NCBI GenBank assembly: GCA_910575505.1
Contig: CAJTFK010000002.1
Span: 225,354-289,353 of the forward strand
Source: Oscillospiraceae bacterium
GTDB lineage: Bacteria; Bacillota; Clostridia; Oscillospirales; Oscillospiraceae
Length of the DNA: 64,000 nucleotides
Direction of reading: 5' to 3'
Notes under the pieces: model-generated
Databases searched by the model: none
Seen by the model: the letters and a program-made list of their open reading frames with translations, nothing else
Told to the model about the DNA's origin: nothing
In this document: piece by piece, positions 16,562 to 25,210 of the stretch
Numbering within the stretch: position 1 is the first letter of the stretch
Layout of the letters: each line of letters opens with the position of its first letter
Made by a program: the position numbers and the translations under genes

Positions 16562-16698
16562 GGAGATTTTATGCAGGGGGCTGTCCCGGCCTGTCTTCCG
16601 GGAACCTGGCGCTTCCGAAAAGGGGGCAGAGCCTGCCTTCTGCACCGCGTTCCCCTGATAAAATGCGTAAATGGACGCTCCCTGCCGGCAAAAAAGCA
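16562..16698 (+). repeat. Repeat family 2, best-preserved copy
   Basis: It begins GGAGATTTTATGCAGGGGGC, has a centre GGCAGAGCCTGCCTTCTGCA, and a 3' part CCCCTGATAAAATGCGTAAA followed by TGGACGCTCCCTGCC and AAAAAAGCA. ATTTTATGCAGGGG and CCCCTGATAAAAT form imperfect inverted repeats. It ends exactly at the -35 box TTGACA (16699). Confidence 0.7.
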
Positions 16699-16727
16699 TT
16701 GACAAAAAAAGCCGCTTCGGTTATGAT
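16699..16727 (+). promoter_or_regulatory. Sigma-A promoter of the EIIC-like gene
   Basis: TTGACA (16699-16704), 17 bases, TATGAT (16722-16727), 60 bases ahead of the start codon and directly abutting repeat family 2. Confidence 0.85.
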
Positions 16728-16786
16728 AAGCAGGACATGTGTCAAGACACTGGTCAACTACATGAAGAAAGAGACGGAACATCGTC

Positions 16787-17899
16787 ATGGAACACAGCTT
16801 TCAAGCCTTTCTGAAGCGCAAGAACATTGTCATATCTGCCCGGCGCTACGGCATTGATGCCCTGGGCGCTATGGCTCAGGGTCTGTTCTGCTCCCTGCTC
16901 ATCGGCACCATTCTGAACACGCTGGGCGCTCAGTTCCACATCGGCTTCCTCACCGCCAAGCTCATCACCATCAATGAGGTAGGCTATACCATCGGCGGCA
17001 TGGCCTCCTTCATGAGCGGCTCGGCCATGGCCGTGGCCATTGGCTATGCCCTCCAGGCCCCGCCCATGGTCCTCTTCTCCCTGGCGACGGTGGGCTACGC
17101 CTGCAACGCCCTGGGCGGGGCCGGCGGGCCTCTGGCGGTGCTGTTTGTGGCCATCATTGCCGCCGAATGCGGCAAGGCCGTCAGCAAAGAGACCAAGGTG
17201 GACATTCTGGTGACGCCCATTGTCACCACCCTGGCCGGCATCGGCGCGGCCTGGGTTATTGCTCCGCCCATCGGCAGAGCCGCCAGCGCCCTGGGGCAGG
17301 TCATCATGTGGGCCACGGAGCTCCAGCCCCTTCTGATGGGTATGCTCGTGTCCGTGCTGGTGGGGGTGGCCCTGACTCTGCCCATTTCCTCCGCCGCCAT
17401 CTGCTCCGTGCTGGGCCTGACGGGTCTGGCCGGAGGAGCCGCCGTGGCGGGCTGCTGCGCCCAGATGGTGGGCTTCGCCGTCATGAGCTTCTGGGAAAAC
17501 GGCTGGGGGGGCCTTGTGAGCCAGGGCATCGGCACATCCATGCTGCAAATGCCCAACATCGTGAAAAACCCCCGGGTCTGGATTGCACCCACACTGACCT
17601 CCGCCATAACCGGGCCCATTGCCACCTGTTTGTTCAGGCTGGAGATGAACGGCGCGGCCATCAATTCCGGTATGGGCACCTGCGGCTTCTGCGGCCAGCT
17701 GGGGGTCTGGACCGGCTGGGTGTCCCCCGGCGAGACGGCCATTGCCAACGGCGCCGCCGCCATCGCCCCCACGGCCTTTGACTGGCTGGGGCTGATTCTG
17801 ATTTCCTTTGTTCTCCCCGCCGTGCTGGCGCCCCTCATCAATCAGGCCTGCCGGCGGCTGGGCTGGGTGAAGGACGGGGACCTGACCCTGGCGGGCTGA
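16787..17899 (+). CDS. PTS EIIC-like membrane protein (PfoR/PTS_EIIC_2 type), orphan
   Basis: A 370-residue polytopic membrane protein with about ten hydrophobic segments, resembling the PTS_EIIC_2 family that includes the PfoR regulator of Clostridium perfringens. Characteristic stretches are GTILNTLGAQFHIGFLTAK, the glycine-rich LTGLAGGAAVAGCC, and MNGAAINSGMGTCGFCGQLG. The neighbours encode no EIIA, EIIB, HPr or sugar enzyme, so PTS transport is not supported by context. It stands alone between its own promoter and a terminator at 17972. Confidence 0.75.
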   Translation: MEHSFQAFLKRKNIVISARRYGIDALGAMAQGLFCSLLIGTILNTLGAQFHIGFLTAKLITINEVGYTIGGMASFMSGSAMAVAIGYALQAPPMVLFSLATVGYACNALGGAGGPLAVLFVAIIAAECGKAVSKETKVDILVTPIVTTLAGIGAAWVIAPPIGRAASALGQVIMWATELQPLLMGMLVSVLVGVALTLPISSAAICSVLGLTGLAGGAAVAGCCAQMVGFAVMSFWENGWGGLVSQGIGTSMLQMPNIVKNPRVWIAPTLTSAITGPIATCLFRLEMNGAAINSGMGTCGFCGQLGVWTGWVSPGETAIANGAAAIAPTAFDWLGLILISFVLPAVLAPLINQACRRLGWVKDGDLTLAG

Positions 17900-17904
17900 G
17901 GGAA

Positions 17905-17945
17905 TTAGGGATTAGGAATTAGGGATTAGGGATTAGGAATGAGGA
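17905..17945 (+). repeat. Short tandem GGATTAG/GAATTAG repeat
   Basis: About five units of GGGATTAG/GGAATTAG. Similar low-complexity tracts occur at 32205-32225; they look like simple sequence. Confidence 0.6.
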
Positions 17946-17971
17946 GTTTTTGCAAACTGTGGATAAAGAGC

Positions 17972-18010
17972 GGAGAGATCGGAGATTCCCCGGTCTCTCC
18001 ACTCTTTTTT
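17972..18010 (+). terminator. Terminator after the EIIC-like gene
   Basis: GGAGAGATCGG pairs with CCGGTCTCTCC (one G-U), loop of seven, then ACTCTTTTTT. Confidence 0.8.
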
Positions 18011-18101
18011 CAGGGAAAAGTCCCCCTTTCCTTTCCCGACGGGTTTTTCTCCCCTGAACCGGTACAATGGTGGAAAATTCCGCTTTCAGGAGGGACAGGC
18101 T

Positions 18102-20333
18102 GTGGGACAGATGACATTGGAGCGAACGCGCCGGGGACGGCTGCCGGTCTGGGGGGTTCGCTTTTTCCTGACCGGCGCACTGGCTGCCGTCCAGACGCCG
18201 GCGGGCTTTGCCCCCTTTGCGCTGGGCTGTGTGTCGGCGGCGGGACCGGGGAGCTGCGGCGGGGCCGCCCTGGCAGGGGCCGCTGCCGGTGCGGCGCTGT
18301 TTCTGAACTTTACACAGGCCCTGCCCTTTCTGGCGGTGGCCATATTGATTCTCACCGCCTCCACCGCCCTCCAGGGCTGGGCTCTGGCGCGGCCCCGGGC
18401 CTCGGCTCTCACGGCGGCGGGGCTGTTTCTGGCGGTGAACGGCATTTATGTGATTCAGTCCCTTTCACCCTGGGCGGACCTGGGGCCCTGTCTGGGGGCG
18501 GCGGGACTGACAGGGGCAGCGGCCTGGCTGTTCCGGCCTCTGTTCCGCCGGGGCGAGGGACGGAATCCGGCGGACGGTCTGCTGACGCTGTTGGCGGCGC
18601 TGCTGCTGGGTCTGGCAGATTTCGAGGTGCTGGGCTTCTCTCCGGGCCGGGGGCTGCTGTGCCTTCTGGCGGTCTGGGCCGCCTATGACCGGGGGCCCGC
18701 CGCAGGGACGGCGGCGGCGCTGCTGCTGGGTCTGGCGGCGGACCTCTGCGGACTTCAGGGCGGGTCCTTCACTGCCGCGTGGGGCTTGGCGGGCTTGGCA
18801 GCGGGGAGCTTCGCGGGCCGGCGGGCCGTGGCGGCCCTGGCGGCCCTGGCGGCGGTGACGGCTGGTGTCCTGGCCGGAAATGTTCCGGGTCTTCTGCCGG
18901 AGACAGCGGCGGCGATGGCTGTTTTCCTGGCGCTGCCCCGACGGCTGATGGGGGGCAGGAGAACCAGCCGGGAGCCTGCCGCTTCGGACCGGCAGGGGCG
19001 GAGCGGCGTCCGCGGACCGGCAGATGACCAGGAGACCGGGCCCCGGCGGCGGGAACAGGGAACTGTCCTCCGCGGTCTGGAACGGACGGGGGCCTGCGGA
19101 ACGGAGGAGGACCAGGGGACCGGACCCCGGCGGCGGGAACAGCGGAATCCCCTCCGCTGGCCGGGCCGGAGGGAGCGGACAGGGGCCCGGGAAACGGCGG
19201 AGGAAACAGAGGGAGCGGTCCGCTGGCGCAGGCAGCTGGACCGGGCGGCGGCGGCCCTTCGGGATCTCTATGACAGCCTGGGGCGGGGTGTGCCCGCCTC
19301 CGGCGACGAAAACCCCGCCATTATCTTCGACCGGGCGGCGGAACGGGTTTGCCGGAGCTGTTCCCTCTGTGAGCTGTGCTGGCAGAGAGAGTATACAGGA
19401 ACCTTCAACGCGCTGAACGACGCCACACCCTATCTGCTGGAGCGGGGCCGGGTGCTGGCCAGGGATTTTCCCGTCTATTTTACAGGCCGCTGCATCCACC
19501 TGACGGAGTTTATGACCGCCGTCAACGGCGAGCTGTCCGCGTTTCTGCTCCGGCGGCAGTACCGGCGGCAGCTGGAGGAGACCCGGCGCAGCGCCCGGGG
19601 CCAGTATGCCCAGCTCTCCGAGCTGCTCACTGCCACCGCCGCCGGGCTGACGGCCCCGGCCTCCGGGACGGCGGAGAGCGGGGTCTGCCGTGTGGGTGCG
19701 GTGCTCCGGCCCAGGGAGGGAGAGACCGTTTGCGGGGACACGGTGATGTCCTTCCGCACGGACGGAGGCCTGTGGTGCCTGCTGCTGGCCGACGGCATGG
19801 GCAGCGGCGAGCCCGCCCGGAAGGAGTCCGCCATGATCTGCCGCCTGCTCCAGCAGTTCCTGGAGGCGGGGGTGGCCCCGGCGGCGGCGCTGAAGACGCT
19901 GAACTCCGCCATGGCCCTCCGGGGGACGGAGACCGGCACATTTACCACCATTGACCTTTGTGTATACGACCCCGGCGGCGGGGAAGCGGTATTTTATAAA
20001 TTCGGCGCGGCTCCCAGCTATCTGAAAAAGGGCGGCGTGGTCCGGCGGATTACCGGCGGAAGCCTGCCGGCGGGGCTCCAGGGAGGTGCGGCCGCCCCGG
20101 ATGTGACCCGGGCGTCACTGGACCCCGGCGGCTTTGCCGTGATGATCAGCGACGGCGTGGCGGACCCGGAGGGGGACGAGTGGCTGATGAATCTGCTGGC
20201 GGGCTGGTCCGGGGAGGACCCCCAGGTTCTGGCGGGGCTGATTTTGCAGGAGAGCGTCCGCCGGGAAAAGCTCCGGGACGACTGCGGCGTACAGGTGCTC
20301 TACCGGCCGCCGGAGAGTGTCCGGGAGGTCTGA
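18102..20333 (+). CDS. spoIIE: Stage II sporulation protein E (PP2C-type serine phosphatase)
   Basis: SpoIIE is a membrane phosphatase at the asymmetric septum that dephosphorylates SpoIIAA and activates sigma-F. The 743-residue protein has an N-terminal multi-pass domain (about 15-285, many Ala/Leu/Gly helices), a charged low-complexity linker (about 290-370, with GTGPRRREQ-type repeats), a regulatory region with the family Cys cluster CRSCSLCELCW (about 425), and a C-terminal PP2C domain with the metal-binding ADGMGSGEPARKES (about 565), MISDGVADPEGD and RDDCGVQVL. GTG at 18102 was chosen because AGGAGG lies 8 bases before. It implies a spore former. Confidence 0.94.
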   Translation: MGQMTLERTRRGRLPVWGVRFFLTGALAAVQTPAGFAPFALGCVSAAGPGSCGGAALAGAAAGAALFLNFTQALPFLAVAILILTASTALQGWALARPRASALTAAGLFLAVNGIYVIQSLSPWADLGPCLGAAGLTGAAAWLFRPLFRRGEGRNPADGLLTLLAALLLGLADFEVLGFSPGRGLLCLLAVWAAYDRGPAAGTAAALLLGLAADLCGLQGGSFTAAWGLAGLAAGSFAGRRAVAALAALAAVTAGVLAGNVPGLLPETAAAMAVFLALPRRLMGGRRTSREPAASDRQGRSGVRGPADDQETGPRRREQGTVLRGLERTGACGTEEDQGTGPRRREQRNPLRWPGRRERTGARETAEETEGAVRWRRQLDRAAAALRDLYDSLGRGVPASGDENPAIIFDRAAERVCRSCSLCELCWQREYTGTFNALNDATPYLLERGRVLARDFPVYFTGRCIHLTEFMTAVNGELSAFLLRRQYRRQLEETRRSARGQYAQLSELLTATAAGLTAPASGTAESGVCRVGAVLRPREGETVCGDTVMSFRTDGGLWCLLLADGMGSGEPARKESAMICRLLQQFLEAGVAPAAALKTLNSAMALRGTETGTFTTIDLCVYDPGGGEAVFYKFGAAPSYLKKGGVVRRITGGSLPAGLQGGAAAPDVTRASLDPGGFAVMISDGVADPEGDEWLMNLLAGWSGEDPQVLAGLILQESVRREKLRDDCGVQVLYRPPESVREV

Positions 20334-20463
20334 GAGACTGCATTTATGACCCTTGCCCCCCCCTTCCGCATGTCTGCAATCATGTGTAAGGGTTCCCGCT
20401 GTCGTTGAGACAGGCTGCGGCAAAGGGCGGCGGGAGACAGACAAGCGGGACGCGGAAGGAAAA

Positions 20464-20498
20464 GCGGGAGAGACCCAGGCGGGTCTCTCCCGCTTTTT
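20464..20498 (+). terminator. Terminator downstream of spoIIE
   Basis: Perfect 13-bp stem GCGGGAGAGACCC / GGGTCTCTCCCGC with loop AGGC, then TTTTT. Confidence 0.85.
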
Positions 20499-20540
20499 GC
20501 AGCGTATGTCCCTCGGTTCCGCCGCGGGAGTCTTCCGTTC

Positions 20541-20600
20541 GGAGATTTTATGCAGCAGGGGCCGGGCTCCGTCCCGGGCCGCCCGTCCCTAAAACCGCCG
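20541..20600 (+). repeat. Repeat family 2, 5' fragment
   Basis: GGAGATTTTATGCAGCAGGG and then GCCGGGCTCCGTCCCGG match the 5' end of the copy at 16562; the 3' promoter-proximal half is missing, and no promoter follows. Confidence 0.5.
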
Positions 20601-20691
20601 GAGACCCAGGATGCTCTATTCAAAGGGATCTGCAATCACGCAAATGTGATTTCTGATTCACTGCGTATGAAGAAAGGCGGAGTGTCGCGAT

Positions 20692-20780
20692 GGATCGGTG
20701 AAAAAACGGCTGAGCACAAATGCCCAGAATGTGGGAGATTAATAAACTGGCTTGAAATGGGTTCACACGTTTGCGGATGA
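20692..20780 (+). pseudogene. Truncated zinc-ribbon-like peptide remnant
   Basis: One frame reads EHKCPECGRLINWLEMGSHV followed by CG and a stop, with a CxxC plus a later Cys typical of small zinc ribbons. There is no convincing start or length, and it sits in decayed mobile DNA. It is probably the tail of a lost gene; 20780-20920 shows nothing further that I recognise. Confidence 0.3.
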
Positions 20781-20919
20781 AGCTTTGAAGCTTCCGGTTT
20801 ATTGGGAGGCTTTCAGTTTGGGTGATATCCCCCTTGACAAGTGCTTTCTTGATACATCCCTTATTATCATTGACGCGCTCCAGATGATCCGGAGCACGGC
20901 CTATGACATCACCTGCGCC

Positions 20920-21233
20920 AATGGCTGCCGGGAGTGCGTCTGGCAGGCAGACGACTGCGAGAACCGGACGCTGGCCGAGAACGACTTCGTATTCCGCAGG
21001 CACGACAGCCGGGACCCTATGCCCCCAGCGCCTTCCCCTGCCGGTTCAAGCTGCTCCTGAAGAAAGGCGGCCTTCCGGAAAAGCTGAACGTCCACGGCCT
21101 TCGTCACAGCAACGCCAGCCTGTTGACAGCGAACAGCGCAGACGTGGCGACAGTGGCCGGTCTTCCGGGGCACAGCCAGCCTTCCGCCGCGCCGGACATC
21201 TACACCCATACTTTTAAGGAATCACTGATTTAA
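20920..21233 (+). pseudogene. Tyrosine recombinase (integrase) C-terminal remnant
   Basis: Two frames joined near 21018 give ENRTLAENDFVFRR and then YAPSAFPCRFKLLLKKGGLP, the conserved HGLRHSNASLL catalytic block (HxxR), TVAGLPGHSQPSAAPDIYTH and TFKE. This is the C-terminal half of a phage-type integrase, with the final Tyr box present. The N-terminal half is missing and at least one frameshift is seen, so it is inactive. A sequence resembling an IS end begins at its 3' end (21214). Confidence 0.75.
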
Positions 21234-21282
21234 TTGCCGGATGAAGAGAGGTGATAAAACAAGGAAAAAGGGGCCGCGGGGT

Positions 21283-22100
21283 ATGAAACAGGAAAGTTCG
21301 GCGACAAGGAATACAGCTGCTGGAAAAAGAAACCAAAACGGAAAGAATTTCCGGAGCTCATGGACGAGATCATTCCATGGGAGGAATGGGTGTCTCTGGT
21401 TGTGCCGCGCTACCCCAGCGGGAAGCACGGCCGTCCCCCCATCGAGATTGAAACCGTGCTGCGGATGTATCTGCTGCAATGCTGGTTGAGCCTGTCCGAC
21501 GAAGGCGTGGAAGACGCCATTTATGACAGCTGTGCCATGCGCAAATTTAAGGGGATCAACTTTTTCGGGCAGGATATCCCGGATGCCACAACCCTGCTGC
21601 GCTTCCGGCACCTGCTGGAGGACAAAGGCATTGGCAGGCTGTTTTTTGACGCCGTCAGCCGCGGTCTGGAAGGTGCTGGCCGGATAATGCGCGGCGGCAC
21701 CCTTGTGGACGCCACACTGATCAGTGCGCCCGGTTCCACAAAAACGCGGAGAAAAAACGGGACCCGGAGATGCGCTCGGTGAAGAAGGGAAACCGGTGGC
21801 ATTTTGGCATGAACTGCCACACCGGCGTGGACGCCGGGAGCGGCTTTGTTCGCACAGTGGAGGCCACCGCCGCCAATGTCCATGCTGTCACCGCGGCGGC
21901 AGGGCTTCTGCGGAAAGATGACGGGGCGGTCTACGGGGACACTGCCTGTCTCGGGACAGAGAAGCGGGACGGGATCAGAAACAGCTCTCCGCGTTCTGCC
22001 ATCACATACCGTATCAACCGAAGGCCGGGCCGGTTCCCCCAGGGCTTCAGACAACGCCATTGACTGGGAGCGATATTCTGAGTTCCGATTTGTCTCTATT
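21283..22100 (+). pseudogene. IS5-family-like transposase, broken and 3'-truncated
   Basis: The pieces MDEIIPWEEWVSLVVPRYPS, GRPPIEIETVLRMYLLQCW, FRHLLEDKGIGRLFF, GGTLVDATLISAPGS, and then in another frame MRSVKKGNRWHFGMNCHTGV and VYGDTACLGTEKRDG, form the N-terminal and DD part of an IS5-type DDE transposase. Frameshifts are near 21296, in the A run about 21738-21742, and near 22045. The part carrying the last Glu of the DDE triad is gone after EFR at about 22085. Inactive. Confidence 0.85.
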
Positions 22101-22151
22101 GTGATATAAGGGCTCACCTGTGCCCCGCTTCTTCTGAGGAATGGTGTTTCC

Positions 22152-22345
22152 ATGAAAGAAATTCAGGGGTGGCTTGGTCACAGCAGCATCCCCGCCACCG
22201 CGAACTCTGATGTCTACCTGGATACGGCGTCGAAAAGCCTGTCCGCTGTGAAGCTGAATAGCGCCCTTCCCATTCAGCCCGGCATCCAGACCAATCTCCG
22301 AAAACCGCCTCATATCCTCGCTGGCAGGAGAGAACCGGCCTGAAA
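22152..22345 (+). pseudogene. Second integrase C-terminal remnant (Tn916-Int-like)
   Basis: MKEIQGWLGHSSIPATANSD followed by VYLDTASKSLSAVKLNSAL resembles the LGHS...TxxxYxH end of Tn916-type integrases, although the catalytic Tyr-x-His is blurred to VYLD. It is too short to be functional and lies about 215 bp from the 3' end of tRNA-Leu, the expected place for an integrase that used this tRNA as attachment site. Confidence 0.6.
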
Positions 22346-22523
22346 CAGGAAAATACCCGGCTTCCTGAAATCCAGAAAACCGAGTATTTCCGAGTGGAGT
22401 AAGTGCCCACTTTCAATACTTCAGCTTTTGGGTTTGCGCCCAGAACCAAACCGGAGCCCAGCACAGCGGGGCCGGTTTTGGAGAGAAGGAGCCGCAAAGT
22501 AAGTGCGCTCTGACTTTTGAAAA

Positions 22524-22558
22524 AAAGTCGGAGCAAGCGATATGACGCTTGCTCCGAC
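22524..22558 (-). terminator. Terminator of tRNA-Leu
   Basis: On the minus strand GTCGGAGCAAGCG pairs with CGCTTGCTCCGAC (loop TCATAT) and is followed by seven T; it starts immediately after the tRNA CCA end. Confidence 0.9.
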
Positions 22559-22559
22559 A

Positions 22560-22646
22560 TGGTGCCGGTGGTGGGACTCGAACCCACACGGTGTCGCCAC
22601 CGGCGGATTTTGAATCCGCTACGTCTACCAATTCCATCACACCGGC
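22560..22646 (-). tRNA. tRNA-Leu (anticodon CAA)
   Basis: Minus strand, 87 bases including an encoded CCA. The acceptor stem is GCCGGTG/CACCGGC, the D-loop contains the class II GGAATTGGTAGACG, and the anticodon loop TTCAAAA gives CAA (reads UUG). A long variable arm (GGTGGCGACACC) and T-arm GTGGGTTCGAGTCCCAC follow. Confidence 0.97.
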
Positions 22647-22659
22647 AGATTCTTCTGCT

Positions 22660-22688
22660 ATTATACAGGACGTCTCCGGAAAATTCAA
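22660..22688 (-). promoter_or_regulatory. Sigma-A promoter of tRNA-Leu
   Basis: Minus-strand TTGAAT (22683-22688), 17 bases, TATAAT (22660-22665), directly abutted upstream by repeat family 2. Confidence 0.8.
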
Positions 22689-22816
22689 GTGCTTTTTTGG
22701 GAAGGGACGTATCCGTTCATGTATTTTATCAGAACGAGGTGTAGGAGGCAGGCTTTGCTCCGCACCATTTTTGGGAGGGGAAACAGACCAGGACAGGCCC
22801 CTGCACAACATCTCCG
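22689..22816 (-). repeat. Repeat family 2 copy upstream of the tRNA-Leu promoter
   Basis: Reverse complement begins GGAGATGTTGTGCAGGGGCC, has GCAAAGCCTGCCTCCTACAC, and ends GTTCTGATAAAATACATGAA, then CGGATACGTCCC and AAAAAAGCAC before the -35 box. It is collinear with the copy at 16562-16698. Confidence 0.7.
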
Positions 22817-22829
22817 AATGGGGCTCTCC

Positions 22830-23272
22830 CTTTGCGAAGGGGTGGCCCTTGCATATACAAGGAGGCAAGCCACCGCAAAGAATCAAAGAATCTCCCAGCC
22901 GGACGTCCTTTGGGGAAATGCCCGCCTTGCGCTCGGAAGAGCGGTACCTGCCGGGCAGTCGGAAAAGAAGGCTCTCAGGGTCCAACCGGCGAAGGCGGCT
23001 TTGACGCGCCGCGCAAATTGATGCCGACCCCCCATTTTCCGGAAAAACAATGTCAGACGGCAAAGCCGCCGCGGCAGTTTTATGGTACAATTTCCTTGCT
23101 ATACTCCTGGTGTCAGACACGAAAACCGGAGACGGGCCTGGCATTAGCGGGCCGCACAGGCGGCGTCCCGGCGGTTTTGAAACAGACGCCGGATTTCGTC
23201 CGCAGAATCTGTGACAAAGCCCCGCCCTCCCTCGTTTATCAAGTGAGAGCGCTCATGAATCGAGGATGACAT
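22830..23272. other. Gene-free spacer upstream of the sigma factor gene
   Basis: No protein I can support. A TACAAT (23086-23091) lies in front of the sigma gene without a clear -35 box; TGTCAGAC occurs twice (about 23051 and 23113), which might be regulator sites. The rest is unassigned. Confidence 0.3.
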
Positions 23273-23755
23273 ATGGAAAGGACCCAGTTTAACAACGCTG
23301 TGGAACAATTTCAAAGCATGGTCTACCGGACTGCCCTCCACGCCCTGGGAAATCCCCAGGACGCGGACGATGCGGCGCAGGAGGTCTTTTTCCGCCTGTT
23401 CCGGGAGAAGAAGCCCTTTGAGGGGCAGGAACACCTGCGGCGCTGGCTGCTGCGGGTGACAGTGAACTACTGCCGGGATGTGCTGAAAAGCCCCTGGCGG
23501 AAGCGCCGGGCTTCTCTGGAGGAGGTTCCGGAGACGCCGGTGTTCGACCGTTCGGAACAGGCCTGCTTATACCGGGAGGTCATGGCCCTGCCGGAGAAAT
23601 ACCGGACGGTATTGTATCTGTTCTACTACGAGGAGCTGACGGTCCGGGAAATCGGGGAGCTGCTGGGACTGAAGCAGTCTGCGGTGACCACCCGGCTGTC
23701 CCGGGCCAGAGAGCGGCTGAAAGAAAAGCTGGGGGAGGCGTGGCAGAATGAGTAA
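23273..23755 (+). CDS. ECF-type RNA polymerase sigma factor
   Basis: A 160-residue sigma factor with only region 2 and region 4. Region 2 is near the N terminus (VYRTALHALGNPQDADDAAQ then EVFFRLF, the core-binding and -10 recognition helices) and region 4 near the C terminus (LPEKYRTVLYLFYYEELTVR and EIGELLGLKQSAVTTRLSRA, the helix-turn-helix for the -35). Its stop overlaps the next gene by eight bases; that gene encodes a membrane protein likely to be its anti-sigma partner. Confidence 0.92.
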   Translation: MERTQFNNAVEQFQSMVYRTALHALGNPQDADDAAQEVFFRLFREKKPFEGQEHLRRWLLRVTVNYCRDVLKSPWRKRRASLEEVPETPVFDRSEQACLYREVMALPEKYRTVLYLFYYEELTVREIGELLGLKQSAVTTRLSRARERLKEKLGEAWQNE

Positions 23756-25199
23756 CCGGAACTTTTACCAGGAGACCTTCTCCCAGGTCCGTGGGTCCAG
23801 AGACATTCGATGGGAGGATTATCAGATGATGAGACGCAGAGCAGCGGGAAAGCGCCTGGCTGTAATTGCGGCGGCGGCCGCCCTGGCGGCGGCGCTGTCG
23901 GGACTGGCGGTGGCGGCCAACTTCTTCGGCCTGGGGGACCTGCTGCTGCCGGAGCAGGGCAGCGTGAATGTGACGGACGAGAACGGCGTCGTGGTCCCCG
24001 GCGAATACGAGTACAAGGATTTTGTCAGCCTCTCCGGCTGGTCGGACACTCCGGAGAGCCAGGCCCTGGCGGAGTGGCAGGCGTTTCAGGAGAGCTATGA
24101 CCGGGACGGGGCCATCATCGGCGCGATTGGCAACGCCCCTACGGGCTTCGAGGAAAGATACGGGAACTACCTGGTCTACACCCAGGAGATGGCCGACAGG
24201 CTGGAGGAGATCATCGCAAAATACAATCTGAAGCTCCACACCCGGATGGAGGTGGTCCTGCCGGAGACCTGGCCCCTGGCTGTGGGGGACTTTTTCCGGG
24301 AGAACGTTACCCCCTGGTCCGGCTACATCTACGAAAACGGCACCTTCCGCTTCGATGGCGGCGCGGAGCTGGGAGCCGGAGAGCTGAAGGGCTACGGGAC
24401 CATCGAATACCAGTTCAGCCGCTCCGTCAAGGGGACCTTTGACGACGTGGCGCTGAACGTCGGTGACCTCAGCGGCTTTGAGGAGTGGGGCTGTCAGACA
24501 ACGGACGGGACCCCCGTCACGTTGGGCCTGGGGCCCCGGAACCGCTCCCTGATTCTGGCGGATCTGGGAGACAGCTTTATTCTGATAAATGTGCTGACTG
24601 GACGGGAGGGAGACGACACCTTCTCCAGCGGCCCCATTGGCCGGGAGGAGCTGGAGGAGCTGGCGGACAGCTTTAATTTCTCTGCCCTGACCCCGGCAAG
24701 GGCTCCGGATTTCGACGGTATCGCTGCGGCCAACACCCGTTATATGGAAGAGCTGGAGCGCCAGCCCCTGGAGGTGACGCCGGAGGAATCGAAGGACCCC
24801 CTCTACACCCGGACGGGCATCCAGACCGGCACGGCCCGGGACTTCGTTCTGCTGCTGGCAGAGCGGCTGAAGGACGGAGACCGGCAGGCGGTGGCGGAGC
24901 TGTTCGCATACCCCGTCCAAATTGAAACGGCCGGCGGAGCTTACGCCGCCGGCACGCCTGAGGAGCTTCTGGAACACTATGACGAGACCATCGGGGAGGG
25001 CGTCCAGGGCCTCATCGCGGACATGACCTGGGACCCGGAGCCCCTGCCGCCGGAAATCTTCTCCGACGGCAGCGGCCTGGCCTCCGCCGCCAACGGAACC
25101 GTGTGGTTTGGCCTGACGGAGGAGGCGGTCATCCGAATCTTCACCCTCCAGACGGACCAGTGGAGCATCCGGCCCGCCGGGGGCATCACACAGGGCTGA
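23748..25199 (+). CDS. Probable anti-sigma factor / membrane-anchored protein
   Basis: A 483-residue protein whose short cytoplasmic N terminus (about 1-35) is followed by one transmembrane helix (LAVIAAAAALAAALSGLAVA, about 38-58) and a large extracytoplasmic part. The order matches clostridial anti-sigma proteins encoded with ECF sigma factors, but no zinc-binding HxxxCxxC motif is present in the N terminus. The C-terminal 120 residues (ARDFVLLLAERLKDGDRQAV...) look like an NTF2/DUF-type sensor. The role as anti-sigma is inferred from gene coupling. Confidence 0.65.
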   Translation: MSNRNFYQETFSQVRGSRDIRWEDYQMMRRRAAGKRLAVIAAAAALAAALSGLAVAANFFGLGDLLLPEQGSVNVTDENGVVVPGEYEYKDFVSLSGWSDTPESQALAEWQAFQESYDRDGAIIGAIGNAPTGFEERYGNYLVYTQEMADRLEEIIAKYNLKLHTRMEVVLPETWPLAVGDFFRENVTPWSGYIYENGTFRFDGGAELGAGELKGYGTIEYQFSRSVKGTFDDVALNVGDLSGFEEWGCQTTDGTPVTLGLGPRNRSLILADLGDSFILINVLTGREGDDTFSSGPIGREELEELADSFNFSALTPARAPDFDGIAAANTRYMEELERQPLEVTPEESKDPLYTRTGIQTGTARDFVLLLAERLKDGDRQAVAELFAYPVQIETAGGAYAAGTPEELLEHYDETIGEGVQGLIADMTWDPEPLPPEIFSDGSGLASAANGTVWFGLTEEAVIRIFTLQTDQWSIRPAGGITQG

Positions 25200-25210
25200 G
25201 GGGGGAAGCG

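Noticed and set aside
16349..16702. Short open frames across the riboswitch and repeat region
   Set aside because: The DNA is better explained by the NiCo riboswitch, its promoter and repeat family 2.
16787..17899. Calling the EIIC-like gene a sugar PTS transporter
   Set aside because: No EIIA/EIIB or sugar gene is near; similarity is to PfoR-type EIIC-like proteins, so transport function is not supported.
17905..17945. CRISPR-like tandem array
   Set aside because: Units are 7-8 bases of simple sequence without spacers; no CRISPR array was seen anywhere in the window.
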